This document shows positions 26,450 through 34,390 of a stretch of 64,000 nucleotides of DNA, in pieces. Numbering within the stretch: the stretch's first letter is position 1; the number at the start of each line of letters is the position of its first letter. Below the pieces are notes generated by a model. The model ran no database searches and was not told the DNA's origin. It saw nothing but the letters and a program-made list of their open reading frames with translations. The stretch spans positions 240,375 to 304,374 of the forward strand of contig CABJEP010000001.1 in the NCBI GenBank assembly GCA_902364645.1, written 5' to 3'. The position numbers and the translations under genes are program-made. Source of the stretch: Coriobacteriaceae bacterium. GTDB taxonomy: Bacteria > Actinomycetota > Coriobacteriia > Coriobacteriales > Coriobacteriaceae.

Positions 26450-28366
26450 ATGGAAGAGGCCTATCGTCAAGCGCGCAAGCGCGGCGAACAGGAACGCCGT
26501 CGCGCCATCAGCCAAAGCGAGCATCCATATCTTACGGACCTCGACAGCTTGGTCGCCCAGCTTCCCTGCGGGCAGCGCGAGAACATCGGCCTGCGGGACA
26601 TTCCGCTCGAAATGGTCGTCGGCACGGTTACCAAAGGTCGCCAGTCCGCCTTTTCGTGTAACTTTATGCCGCTGCTCCCCTGGAATACCGAATTCGCCCG
26701 CAAATGGTCCAACCTCTACGATATCCAAATCTCCGAGGGCTACCGCGACCCCATCATCGTCACCGAGTTCATGCACCGCTTTTACGTCCAAGAGGGCAAC
26801 AAGCGTGTCAGCGTCCTCAAATTCCTTGACGCTCCGACGGTCTCGGCCAAGGTGACGCGTCTGTACCCCGGTAAGTGGGATTCCGTCGAGAGCCGCCTGT
26901 ACGGTGAGTTTTGCGCCTTTTGGTACGTATGCCCCCTGTACGAGATTGAGTTTTCGCGCGAGGGCAGCTACGAGATGCTTGCCAAAATGCTCGGCCAAGA
27001 TCTTGTCGAAAAATGGCCTCAAAAGAAGGTCGACTACCTGCGCCACACCTTCTTGCTCTTTAAGCGCGCCTACCTTCGCGCGGGCGGCGACCACCTGGAC
27101 ATTACGCCCGCCGACGCCATGCTCGTCTACCTCAATGTGTACAACCAGGACCGCCTGCTGGATACGCCGACGGATATCGTCGTAAACCGCCTGTGCAAAA
27201 TTTGGCGCGAGCTGGTCATTGCCGGCAAAAATGACGAGGACAAGGTCGATCTTGTCGAAGCGCCGAGTGTCGATGAGGAAGAGTCGCCCGCCAAGTCCAC
27301 CTCCGGTGTGCTCAACTTCTTTATGGGCAAGACCGTCTATTCGGCGGCCAATCCCCTGCGCATCGCCTTTATCCATGAATTCCCTTGTGCAACGTCGAGC
27401 TGGGACAGCCTACACGACCAAGGGCGTCAGTATCTCGACGAGCACTTTGGCGGTATCGTGCGCACCGAGGCGTTCGAGGACTGCCACGATCCGGACGTGT
27501 TCTACGCCGCCGTGGAAACGGCTGTCAAACATGGAGACAACGTCATCTTCTCGACCTCGCACCGCCTGATGGAATACACGCTCAGGGCAGCCGTTGAGTA
27601 TCCCCAGGTTCGGTTCCTTAACTGTTCTATCGGCCTTCCCCACCAAAGCGTCCGTTCGTACTTTGGCAAGATGTACGAGGCCAAGTTCCTCCTGGGCGCC
27701 CTTGCGGCTAGCATGGCGGACAACCATCGCATTGGCTACCACGCGTCGGTCTTTGCGTCGGGCGCGCTTAGCGAGATCAACGCCTTTGCCATCGGCGCCT
27801 CGCTGCTCGACCCTCGCGCGCAGGTAATCCTCACCTGGGGCGATGTACCCGCCGGCGGTCTTGCCGAGGCCATGTGCCGCGAAGGCGTGAGTGTTATGAC
27901 CGGTGTCGACATGTCCAAGTCGCTGGAGGACCCCACGGCCTACGGACTCCACCGCCTGGTCGATGGCAAGGTCGTCGGCATCGCCATGCCGGTATGGAAC
28001 TGGGGCCGTTACTACGAGCTTATCGTGCGAAGCCTGCTGCATGGCACCTGGGATGAGACCAGTGACAACAGCCAGGTTCGCGCCGTCAACTACTGGTATG
28101 GTATGAGCTCGGGCGTTATCGACATTCGCTACGCTCCGGGCCTGCCCTATCAGACGCGCAAGCTTGTTCAGCTACTGCGCAATGGCATCGTCGAGGGCTC
28201 CATCAATCCATTTGGCGGCGAGCTCCATAGCCAAGACGGCGTGGTGCAGATCGAGGGCTTTCCCCCACTGCCGAGCACGCAAATCGTCGAGATGGACTGG
28301 CTGGCCGACAACGTGGTGGGCACCATTCCGCAACTCGACGATGAGCCGAAGGTCCGCGCCCTATGA
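26450..28366 (+). CDS. Cytosolic BMP-family (PnrA-like) protein with ParB-like N-terminal region
   Basis: 638 residues with no signal peptide, although it contains a BMP/PnrA-like ligand-binding half (about 300-600: PLRIAFIHEFP, FSTSHRLMEY, LNCSIGLPHQSVRSYFGKMYEAKFLLG) normally found in ABC nucleoside importers. The first 280 residues carry DPIIVTEFMHRFYVQEGNKRVSVLKFL, which resembles the ParB/sulfiredoxin-like fold. The combination suggests a ligand-sensing regulator rather than a transporter part, an inference. It overlaps the phosphoesterase gene by four bases (ATGA), so the two are co-translated. Confidence 0.75.
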   Translation: MEEAYRQARKRGEQERRRAISQSEHPYLTDLDSLVAQLPCGQRENIGLRDIPLEMVVGTVTKGRQSAFSCNFMPLLPWNTEFARKWSNLYDIQISEGYRDPIIVTEFMHRFYVQEGNKRVSVLKFLDAPTVSAKVTRLYPGKWDSVESRLYGEFCAFWYVCPLYEIEFSREGSYEMLAKMLGQDLVEKWPQKKVDYLRHTFLLFKRAYLRAGGDHLDITPADAMLVYLNVYNQDRLLDTPTDIVVNRLCKIWRELVIAGKNDEDKVDLVEAPSVDEEESPAKSTSGVLNFFMGKTVYSAANPLRIAFIHEFPCATSSWDSLHDQGRQYLDEHFGGIVRTEAFEDCHDPDVFYAAVETAVKHGDNVIFSTSHRLMEYTLRAAVEYPQVRFLNCSIGLPHQSVRSYFGKMYEAKFLLGALAASMADNHRIGYHASVFASGALSEINAFAIGASLLDPRAQVILTWGDVPAGGLAEAMCREGVSVMTGVDMSKSLEDPTAYGLHRLVDGKVVGIAMPVWNWGRYYELIVRSLLHGTWDETSDNSQVRAVNYWYGMSSGVIDIRYAPGLPYQTRKLVQLLRNGIVEGSINPFGGELHSQDGVVQIEGFPPLPSTQIVEMDWLADNVVGTIPQLDDEPKVRAL

Positions 28367-29073
28367 AAATCCTTGCCATAGCCGATACCGAAGAGCGATG
28401 CCTGTGGGAGTGCTTTCGCAAGGAGCGCTTTGAGGACGTTGACCTGATTCTATCCGCAGGCGACCTGGATCCGGACTATCTTGAGTTTTTGGTCACTGTC
28501 ATCAACAAACCGCTTGTGTACGTTCGTGGCAACCACGACGACCGCTACGCGCGCCATGCACCGGGCGGGTGCATTTGTGTTGAGGACAGCGTATATGTGT
28601 ACCGAGGTATTCGCATTGCGGGTCTGGGCGGTTCCATGCGCTACCGCGACGGCGCGAACATGTATACCGAGCGCGAGATGGCAAAACGCATGCGCAAGCT
28701 ATCGCGAAAAATCGCACTGGTAGACGGATGCGATATTCTACTTACCCATGCACCCGTCGCAGGCATGGGCGACCTGGACGACCTGCCGCATCGAGGATTC
28801 GAGTGCTTTAATGCGGCTCTTGAGTCTTGGGGTCCCGACTATATGATTCACGGGCATGTGCACCAAAGCTACGGCCCCAACTTTCAACGCGAGCGCCAAC
28901 ACCCATGCGGAACGAAGATTGTCAACGCCTGCGGCTATACCAAGATCGAAATTGACGAGGCGCGCTACCCCACGCGCGGTTGGAAGGCCGCTTGGCTCAA
29001 CTCGCAAACCATGCGCCGCGAGCTCAAACGCCACGAAGCAATCGAGTCTTCAACCGCCAGAACCCCCTGGTAA
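28363..29073 (+). CDS. Metallophosphoesterase, calcineurin-like
   Basis: 236 residues. The metal-binding series is visible: AIADTE (Asp in place of the usual DTH), LSAGDLD, VRGNHDD, LLTHAP and IHGHVHQ. The first motif reads DTE rather than DxH, so one metal ligand may differ. It may hydrolyse a nucleotide or phosphodiester in the cytosol. Co-translation with the BMP-like protein suggests a shared task. The gene ends 28 bases before the IS element and its downstream repeat. Confidence 0.85.
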   Translation: MKILAIADTEERCLWECFRKERFEDVDLILSAGDLDPDYLEFLVTVINKPLVYVRGNHDDRYARHAPGGCICVEDSVYVYRGIRIAGLGGSMRYRDGANMYTEREMAKRMRKLSRKIALVDGCDILLTHAPVAGMGDLDDLPHRGFECFNAALESWGPDYMIHGHVHQSYGPNFQRERQHPCGTKIVNACGYTKIEIDEARYPTRGWKAAWLNSQTMRRELKRHEAIESSTARTPW

Positions 29074-29147
29074 CTGCCAACAACCACCACGAAGGGGATA
29101 GTGAACTGCCTCCCATTTCTTGGACATCGGGAAATGGGAGGTTTTCC

Positions 29148-29644
29148 ATGAGTATAGACCTCAGGGTGAAGCACGACCTGGAGTCCAGGAGGCGGGCCGT
29201 CGAGCTCTTCGACGCCGGCGTCGGCTGCAAGCCGGCGGCCGAGGCCCTGTCCGTCCCCCGCGAGACCGTGAGAGAATGGCAGTGGGTATACCGGGCGTTC
29301 GGAAGCGAGGCGCTGCTGTCCATGGGCGGGAAACAATCCAGGTACACATTCGAGCAGAGGGTCGCCGCGGCGTCGGCCGTGGTCGACGGCGGGATGGCGA
29401 AGACCGACGCCATGGCCGAGTTCGGGATCAGGTCGAAGTCCCCGCTGGAGCGCTGGTGCAGGCTCTACCGCGAGGGCGGCGCCGAGGCGCTGCGGCCCGG
29501 ACCGAAGGGCAGGCCGAGGGGGTCGAGGTCGAAACCCCGGGCCCGCACCCGCGAGCAGGAGCTCGAGGAGCGCTGCCGTAGGCTCGAGGCCGAGGTCGCC
29601 TACCTAAAAAATTGCGCGCCCTGGTCGAGCGGGACGGGCTCTGA
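29148..29644 (+). CDS. IS3 OrfA (helix-turn-helix), frame altered at A-run
   Basis: From ATG 29148 about 155 residues read as two HTH domains (RRAVELFDAGVGCKPAAEALSV and AAASAVVDGGMAKTDAMAEFGI), then a leucine-zipper-like tail (EQELEERCRRLEAEVAYLK). At 29606-29611 there is a run of six A. The 0 frame then turns into unlikely Gly-rich sequence; the -1 frame gives the expected tail KKLRALVERDGL and a stop at 29644. IS3 elements normally use -1 slippage on seven A to make OrfAB; here one A seems missing. The end given is that of the restored frame. Confidence 0.7.
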
Positions 29645-29664
29645 CCAGGGCGGCGGCCGAGGCG

Positions 29665-30516
29665 GTGAGGGCGCTGAGAGCGGAGGGGCACTCCCTGCGC
29701 CACCTGCTGGAGTGCTCGGGGCTCAGGAGGTCGACCTACTACTACGCGCTGGCGCACCCGCGGAGGCCGACCCGGCCCGAGCTGCGCGACGCCGCGGCCG
29801 AGATATTCTCGCGCACCGCCAACGGCTGCGGGCACCGGCAGATAGCCATGTGCCTGCGCGCCGAGCTGGGCGCGGTCGTGGCCGACAAGACCGTGCTCAA
29901 GATGATGCGCGAGATGGGCATCCGGTGCGGGATACGCCGCCGGGGCTCCCGCCGCCGGTACAGCTCCTACAGGGGGCTCGTGGGGAGCACGTTCGAGAAC
30001 GTCATCGCGAGGGACTTCGGCGCCGAGGGGCCGTGGCAGAAGCTCGGCACCGACGTCACCGAGTTCAAGGTCGCCGGCGCCAAGGCCTACTGGGCCCCGG
30101 TGCTCGACTTCTGCACGAAGGAGATCGTGGCGAGCGACATATCGACCTCGCCGGACCTCGCCCAGCAGCACAGGATGCTCGACCGGCTCCTCGAGGCCCT
30201 GCCCGACGGGGCGGCACCGACCATGCACTCGGACATGGGCTGGCAGTACCAGCACGAGTCCTACACCTCCAGGCTGGAGGGGGCGGGCATCACCCAGAGC
30301 ATGTCGCGCAAGGGGAACTGCATCGACAACGCCGCCACCGAGCAGCTCTTCGGCCACGTGAAGGACGAGTTCTACCGCGGCAGGGAGTGGGGCAGCTTCG
30401 AGGACTTCAAGCGCGACCTGGAAGGGTACATAGTCCATTGGAACACGCGGCGCAGGCAGGTAAGATTGAAGGGCCTGACGCCGGAGGAGTTCCGGAGCCG
30501 GGCCCTTGCGGCGTAG
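29665..30516 (+). CDS. IS3-family transposase OrfB (DDE integrase core)
   Basis: 283 residues. It has the HTH_21 segment (FSRTANGCGHRQIAMCL) and an rve integrase core: first Asp in LGTDVTEF, second in MHSDMGWQYQ, Glu in NAATEQLFGHVKDE, all with correct spacing. The tail VHWNTRRRQVRLKGLTPEEFR is standard. It lies in the frame that OrfAB would reach by -1 shift if the A-run had seven bases. The frame is open upstream to just after the A-run, so the fused protein could start earlier than the GTG used here. Confidence 0.92.
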   Translation: MRALRAEGHSLRHLLECSGLRRSTYYYALAHPRRPTRPELRDAAAEIFSRTANGCGHRQIAMCLRAELGAVVADKTVLKMMREMGIRCGIRRRGSRRRYSSYRGLVGSTFENVIARDFGAEGPWQKLGTDVTEFKVAGAKAYWAPVLDFCTKEIVASDISTSPDLAQQHRMLDRLLEALPDGAAPTMHSDMGWQYQHESYTSRLEGAGITQSMSRKGNCIDNAATEQLFGHVKDEFYRGREWGSFEDFKRDLEGYIVHWNTRRRQVRLKGLTPEEFRSRALAA

Positions 30517-30642
30517 TCGCTATTTATTCAGTCCAAGTTTCGGGGCGCAGTTCATAGGCACCTTTATGGTGGTTTTGCTGACTCGTCCGACCTGTCCATC
30601 ACGGTGCTTGTGTAATTAACGAGAACACTCATTGTTTTGTAA

Positions 30643-30668
30643 GGACGGCGCTCACATGCCGTCTTTTT
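30643..30668 (+). terminator. Terminator upstream of the sigma gene
   Basis: GACGGC-N8-GCCGTC followed by seven T. It isolates the sigma gene from IS and upstream transcription. Confidence 0.8.
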
Positions 30669-30761
30669 TTGTCAACTTATGCAGTCTCGACCGTGTTGTA
30701 TGTAGAGGGACCTCGCGAGACGCCTTCCCTATATCCACCACGACCAATTGGAGGTGACACT

Positions 30762-31322
30762 ATGCCTGCACGCCGTAACCGCAATAGCACGCTCCGATGC
30801 GATGCCGATCAGATCGAGCGGGAAGCAAAGCGCTTGGTCGACACGTATTCCGACCTCATCCTTCGATTGTGCTATTCGGCCCTTGGATCCGCTGACGACG
30901 CTCAAGACATCTGCCAGGACACGCTGATCAAGATTCTCCAACGCACTCAACCGTTCGACTCGCTCGAACACGAACGTGCTTGGGTGATCCGAGTCGCACT
31001 GAACGCATGTCGCGATATCGGCCGTACGCACGCGAATCACCCGGTTGTCGACCTCGATTCGCTCCCCGATTTCTGCGCACCCGTAACACATACCGAGCAA
31101 GAATTCGCGCAACGCGACTGCGCCATTCTTTCCGCTGTCACGGCCCTGCCTCAAGCACAGCGCATCGCCATCTTTTTGCACTACTACGCAGGCATGAGCA
31201 TCAGGGAAATCGCAGACGCCGTTCACGCGACGCCAGCTGCAACCGCCCAGCACCTTAGCCGCGGACGTGCGTCACTTCGGCTTTCCTTGAAAGGAGACCA
31301 CAATGACTACGAATTCGAATGA
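30762..31322 (+). CDS. ECF-type RNA polymerase sigma factor
   Basis: 186 residues. Region 2 reads YSDLILRLCYSALGSADDAQDICQDTLIKIL, and region 4 ALPQAQRIAIFLHYYAGMSIREIADAVHATPAATAQHLSRGRASL, with the usual helix-turn-helix. It directs RNA polymerase to a small regulon, probably for envelope or peptide stress. ATG 30762 has a strong TTGGAGGTG site. It overlaps the following gene by 20 bases, as is common for a sigma factor and its inhibitor. Confidence 0.9.
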   Translation: MPARRNRNSTLRCDADQIEREAKRLVDTYSDLILRLCYSALGSADDAQDICQDTLIKILQRTQPFDSLEHERAWVIRVALNACRDIGRTHANHPVVDLDSLPDFCAPVTHTEQEFAQRDCAILSAVTALPQAQRIAIFLHYYAGMSIREIADAVHATPAATAQHLSRGRASLRLSLKGDHNDYEFE

Positions 31323-32433
31323 CTATCGCCACGCCCTGGAGCACATTTCGTTTACCGATAATGCGAAGCAGCACATGGCAAACTCGATTGCTCAGTCCGT
31401 CGCCTCGAGCGATGCGGCGACCGCTCAAAGCAACTTTAATGGCACGCGACGCAAGCCGCGCATCGCCCGCCATCCCGTAAGAACAGTCGCTCGCATTGCC
31501 GCTGTAACGGCAGTCCTCGCTATCGTCATTGGAGGCGCTGGCACGGCTATGGCAACAGGCGTCCTGCCGCTTCCTTCTGACATGCTTTCCGACATCTTTG
31601 ACGGACCTGCTTCTCAAACCGAGATCATCGACCGTATTGGCCGGCCCGTCGGTGCTAGCTGCTCCAACAACGGAGTCACCGTGACCGCCGACGCCATCAT
31701 GGGCGACAAGGATATGGTTACCATCGCCTATACGCTTACGTTCGACGATCCCGCTGCCCTGAAAAAGCTTTCCGAGCCGGGCGAGAACGGAACTATCGCC
31801 GGAAGTGTCGATGGAAACGTATACGTTGATGGCGAGCATGGCGGCCAAGGCCAATCATGGCTCATTGACAAGAACCCCAATGACTCCAGCATTCAATACT
31901 TTGCACAGTTCAGCGTTGAATCACCCGGCCTTATGGGCAGGACCGTCCGCACGCATATCAACTCTCTCGTTGTGCCACGTGCTGGCAAAGAGCTTCCCGA
32001 GTATAAGAAAATACTTACGGGCCCATGGGATCTTAAGTTCCAGCTGAATTACGAAGATACATCCGTTACGATTCCCGCGCCCAAATCGGTCAACTTTAAC
32101 GGCACCAAGGCGACGATTCAAGAGGCCACCGTATCCTGCGTTGGCGTTTCAGTCCGCTACAACATAGATCGTTCCATCGAACACGACAACAACAGCGGCA
32201 AGATGTCTCAAAACATGGAGGAGTCTATGGATGCCGTTGGCAACATACCCCTCATCGTGACGTTCAAAGACGGTCATGTTGAGGACGCAACCAGCCACAG
32301 CGGCTATTTCGCAAATAAACTGGATAACGGCACCACTGATGTCCACAAGACCTGGCCGTTCTCGCAAGTTTGTGACACAGACAAGATTGCAAGCGTACAA
32401 ATTGGCGATACGGTCATTCCCATGAATTCGTAA
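31303..32433 (+). CDS. Membrane-bound anti-sigma regulator, DUF4179/RsiV-like
   Basis: 376 residues. A cytosolic N-terminal stretch (1-60) is followed by one membrane helix (ARIAAVTAVLAIVIGGAGTAMA, about 62-83) and a large extracellular part of DUF4179 type. By position and topology it should hold the ECF sigma factor inactive at the membrane. The start overlaps the sigma gene end and has a GAAAGGAG site. Stimulus unknown; RsiV of Bacillus senses lysozyme, but no such domain is clearly seen here. Confidence 0.8.
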   Translation: MTTNSNDYRHALEHISFTDNAKQHMANSIAQSVASSDAATAQSNFNGTRRKPRIARHPVRTVARIAAVTAVLAIVIGGAGTAMATGVLPLPSDMLSDIFDGPASQTEIIDRIGRPVGASCSNNGVTVTADAIMGDKDMVTIAYTLTFDDPAALKKLSEPGENGTIAGSVDGNVYVDGEHGGQGQSWLIDKNPNDSSIQYFAQFSVESPGLMGRTVRTHINSLVVPRAGKELPEYKKILTGPWDLKFQLNYEDTSVTIPAPKSVNFNGTKATIQEATVSCVGVSVRYNIDRSIEHDNNSGKMSQNMEESMDAVGNIPLIVTFKDGHVEDATSHSGYFANKLDNGTTDVHKTWPFSQVCDTDKIASVQIGDTVIPMNS

Positions 32434-32550
32434 CGCTACGCGGCTCGTATATGCACCCGGTTCCGCACTTCGCGTCTAAAGATGCGCTGTCATCGAGCAG
32501 CGTGAGCGCAAGGCCGCCCGTATGGTCGGCTGGGAACACCTCGTTGCGCT

Positions 32551-32592
32551 AAAAACCACCACGAAGGGGACCGGCACCTTTGTGGTGGTTTT
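32551..32592. repeat. Palindromic repeat, family D
   Basis: AAAAACCACCACGAAGGGG, a CCGGCACC centre and TTTGTGGTGGTTTT, then GCTGACTCGTCCGACCTGTCC as in the IS-split copy. Confidence 0.85.
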
Positions 32593-32621
32593 GCTGACTC
32601 GTCCGACCTGTCCCAACGGTT

Positions 32622-32759
32622 TGTCTCAATCTGTAACAGGTAGGGCCCAAATAATCGGTTAGCTGTTACAGATCGAGACAGACCACGGATGCTCGGCCGA
32701 AAATCTCAATCTGTAACAGGTAGGAACGATTTTGCCCCTTAGATGTTACAGATTGAGAT
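32622..32759. repeat. Two tandem family C palindromes
   Basis: Unit 1 (32622-32680): TGTCTCAATCTGTAACAG to CTGTTACAGATCGAGACA. Unit 2 (32703-32759): ATCTCAATCTGTAACA to TGTTACAGATTGAGAT. Each is about 58 bp with a variable 24-26 base centre. Confidence 0.88.
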
Positions 32760-32784
32760 ATTTGACAGCTTGAATCGGCATCGC

Positions 32785-33415
32785 CTACAGCGCGGCGACG
32801 ACTTTGTCGCCCATCGTCGTGGTGCCGAGGATCTTATCTGCCGGGGTGTTGACATCGGCGATGTCACGGGTGCGCCAGCCCTCGTCGAGCACGCGCGCCA
32901 CGGCGCTCTCGATCCACGCGGCTTGCTCGCCCATGTCGAGCGCGTAGGTCAGCAGCATCGCCACCGACAAGATTTGAGCCAGCGGATTGGCCACGCCGAG
33001 CCCCGCGATGTCAGGAGCGCTGCCAGCGCTCGGCCCAAACAGCGATACGCCATCATCCAGCGAGGCAGAGGCAAGCATACCGAGCGATCCGGTAATCTGA
33101 GCCGCCTCATCGGACAGGATGTCGCCGAACATGTTCTCCGTCACCACGACGTCAAAGTCTGCCGGTCGACTGATGAGCTGCATGGCGGCGTTGTCGACGA
33201 GCAGGTCCTCAAGCTCCACGTCGGAGTACTCCTCGTCTTGCACGCGATGCACGATCTCGCGCCACATGCGGCTCGTCTCCAGCACGTTGCGCTTATCAAC
33301 GCTCGTCACCTTGCCGCGACGTTTGCGCGCCGCCTCAAATGCCTGGCGCGCAATGCGCTCAATCTCGTACTCGCGATACTCCATCACGTCGACCGCACGC
33401 TGACCGGCCGCACCC
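32785..33415 (-). pseudogene. leuB: 3-isopropylmalate dehydrogenase, C-terminal fragment
   Basis: About 205 residues of LeuB remain, from [27 protein letters not shown] through [50 protein letters not shown] and the NAD site. The first 150 or so residues, with the N-terminal nucleotide loop, are missing. Instead the reading frame meets a LeuA fragment near 33415. The enzyme (third step of leucine synthesis) cannot be functional. Downstream lie family C repeats. The right limit is approximate. Confidence 0.88.
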
Positions 33416-33991
33416 GCAGCGCCCGCGCAGGTCACGGATGCGGGCGCCAAAGTCCCACGGCATGTTGTAGCCCATCGTATCGGGGATGTTCACGACCGTG
33501 GCACCGGCCTTTACGGCCGCCTCGATAATGCGCACCAGAAACTCCTGATCGGAGCGGCCGGCATCCTCGGCATAAAACTCAACATCGTCAACGAACTTGC
33601 GAGCATGTTTGACGGCATGGATCGCTCACTCAATTGCCCTTTCCTCAGTCATATGGAGCTTGTCGCGCAGGTGACTGGTGCTCACACCCAGCCCTGTATG
33701 GATACGGGGCCTCTGGGCCGTTTTGAGCGCCTCTGCAGCCACTTCGATACCCCTGTCGACAGCGCGCGTCAGGCCGCATACCGTGCATCGGTCGCCCGCA
33801 ATCTTGCCAATCTCCTGTACGGAGCGAAAGTCACCAGGACTCGAGATGGGAAAGCCCGCCTCGATAACGTCCACGTTCATGCGCACCAGCTGGCGGGCGA
33901 TGAAGAGCTTTTCCTCGGTATTCATGCTGGCGCCCGGCGACTGCTCACCGTCGCACAGGGTGGCGTCAAAGATTGTGATTTTGTGGCTTAT
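33415..33991 (-). pseudogene. leuA: 2-isopropylmalate synthase, N-terminal fragment
   Basis: The LeuA N-terminal barrel is recognisable ([20 protein letters not shown], then [22 protein letters not shown]) and stops about one third in, where it joins leuB. Further lesions: the codon 5 bases after AGGAGG is ATA, not ATG (33991-33989); the catalytic DTTLRDGEQ motif reads DATLCDGEQ; and an in-frame TGA at 33626-33628 interrupts ERAIE/AIHAV. All are C-to-T or G-to-A type changes. The first committed enzyme of leucine synthesis is therefore lost. Confidence 0.92.
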
Positions 33992-34062
33992 ATGTTCCTC
34001 CTGATTGACCGTTTTATGACAGATGGCTTTCAGGAGAGAGAGAAGGCCTAGAGATAGAAAAA

Positions 34063-34115
34063 TACCCGTGTCGTTCATCACGCCTGAAAGCGGCAGACGA
34101 TAGCGCACCCGGGTA
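34063..34115 (-). terminator. Leucine attenuator terminator
   Basis: Minus strand: TACCCG (34115-34110) pairs with CGGGTA (34068-34063) around inner helices, followed by TTTTT (34062-34058). It lies between the leader peptide and the leuA relic. Confidence 0.7.
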
Positions 34116-34144
34116 CAACAAATCGTTATAGCGAGATTACAACC

Positions 34145-34204
34145 CTAGCGCGCTATCCAATCTAGTAGCGCTAGGCCTAGGAGCTGTTGCGTGTTCTTAA
34201 ACAT
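34145..34204 (-). CDS. leuL: Leucine operon leader peptide
   Basis: A 19-codon reading frame, MFKNTQQLLGLALLDWIAR, with a GAAGGGAG ribosome site. Five of eight residues from 8 to 14 are leucine (LLGLALL), four read by CTA, a rare codon in this GC-rich genome. Ribosome stalling at these codons would control the hairpin downstream, the known logic of leu attenuation. A promoter (TTGTGT, 17 bases, TAGTAC) lies just upstream. The peptide survives although the operon it controlled is wrecked. Confidence 0.8.
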   Translation of the reverse strand: MFKNTQQLLGLALLDWIAR

Positions 34205-34259
34205 GTTGGGCTCCCTTCGGCCTCGGGTAGTACTACATCGCGCTAAAGTACAACACAAG

Positions 34260-34302
34260 TAAAACCACCACAAGGGTGCCTGTCCCCTTCGTGGTGGTTT
34301 CG
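34260..34302. repeat. Palindromic repeat, family D (reverse orientation)
   Basis: AAAACCACCACAAGG, centre GTGCCTGTCCCC, then CTTCGTGGTGGTTT. The GGGGACAGGCAC text is on the minus strand here. Confidence 0.85.
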
Positions 34303-34316
34303 TTGACTCAAAAGCA

Positions 34317-34353
34317 AGAGACCCGGTCCTGCACGAGGCAGAACCGGGTCTCT
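34317..34353 (-). terminator. Terminator after rplA
   Basis: Arms AGAGACCCGGT and ACCGGGTCTCT; usable in both directions and flanked by T-rich or A-rich bases. Confidence 0.85.
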
Positions 34354-34390
34354 TTAGCAATGCTTGCTTTGCTCAGGCAGTAACTGTTAG

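Larger units (their letters stand above)
29102..30554 (+). mobile_element. IS3-family insertion sequence, 1453 bp
   Basis: Imperfect terminal inverted repeats: left TGAACTGCCTCCC...CTTGGAC (29102-29125) and right, read inward, TGAACTGCGCCCC...CTTGGAC. A 3-bp target duplication TAG flanks it (29099-29101, 30555-30557). It encodes an OrfA-like HTH protein and a DDE OrfB. Its GC is higher than that of its neighbours. The target is a family D palindrome. Confidence 0.93.
29082..30577. repeat. Family D palindrome split by the IS element
   Basis: Left piece AACCACCACGAAGGGGATAG ends at 29101; right piece TAGGCACCTTTATGGTGGTTTT starts at 30555. Joined with one TAG, it is a normal family D repeat followed by GCTGACTCGTCCGACCTGTCC, the same tail as the copy at 32551. 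Confidence 0.85.
32434..32784. other. Repeat cluster between anti-sigma gene and leu relic
   Basis: No intact gene. On the minus strand about 35 codons (32549 to 32437) read as plausible protein (NEVFPADHTGGLALTLLDD) without a start, perhaps a gene scrap. A family D repeat (32551-32592) and two family C palindromes (32622-32680, 32703-32759) fill the rest. Confidence 0.5.

Noticed and set aside
28980..30557. A single 525-codon frame spanning the IS element
   Set aside because: Only its first part after ATG 29148 is real (OrfA); past the A-run it is the wrong frame, and before 29148 it is the tail of the phosphoesterase gene in another frame.
32437..32549. Minus-strand protein-like stretch NEVFPADHTGGLALTLLDD
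   Set aside because: No start codon and cut by a D repeat; no family recognised. May be a gene scrap but cannot be supported as a feature.
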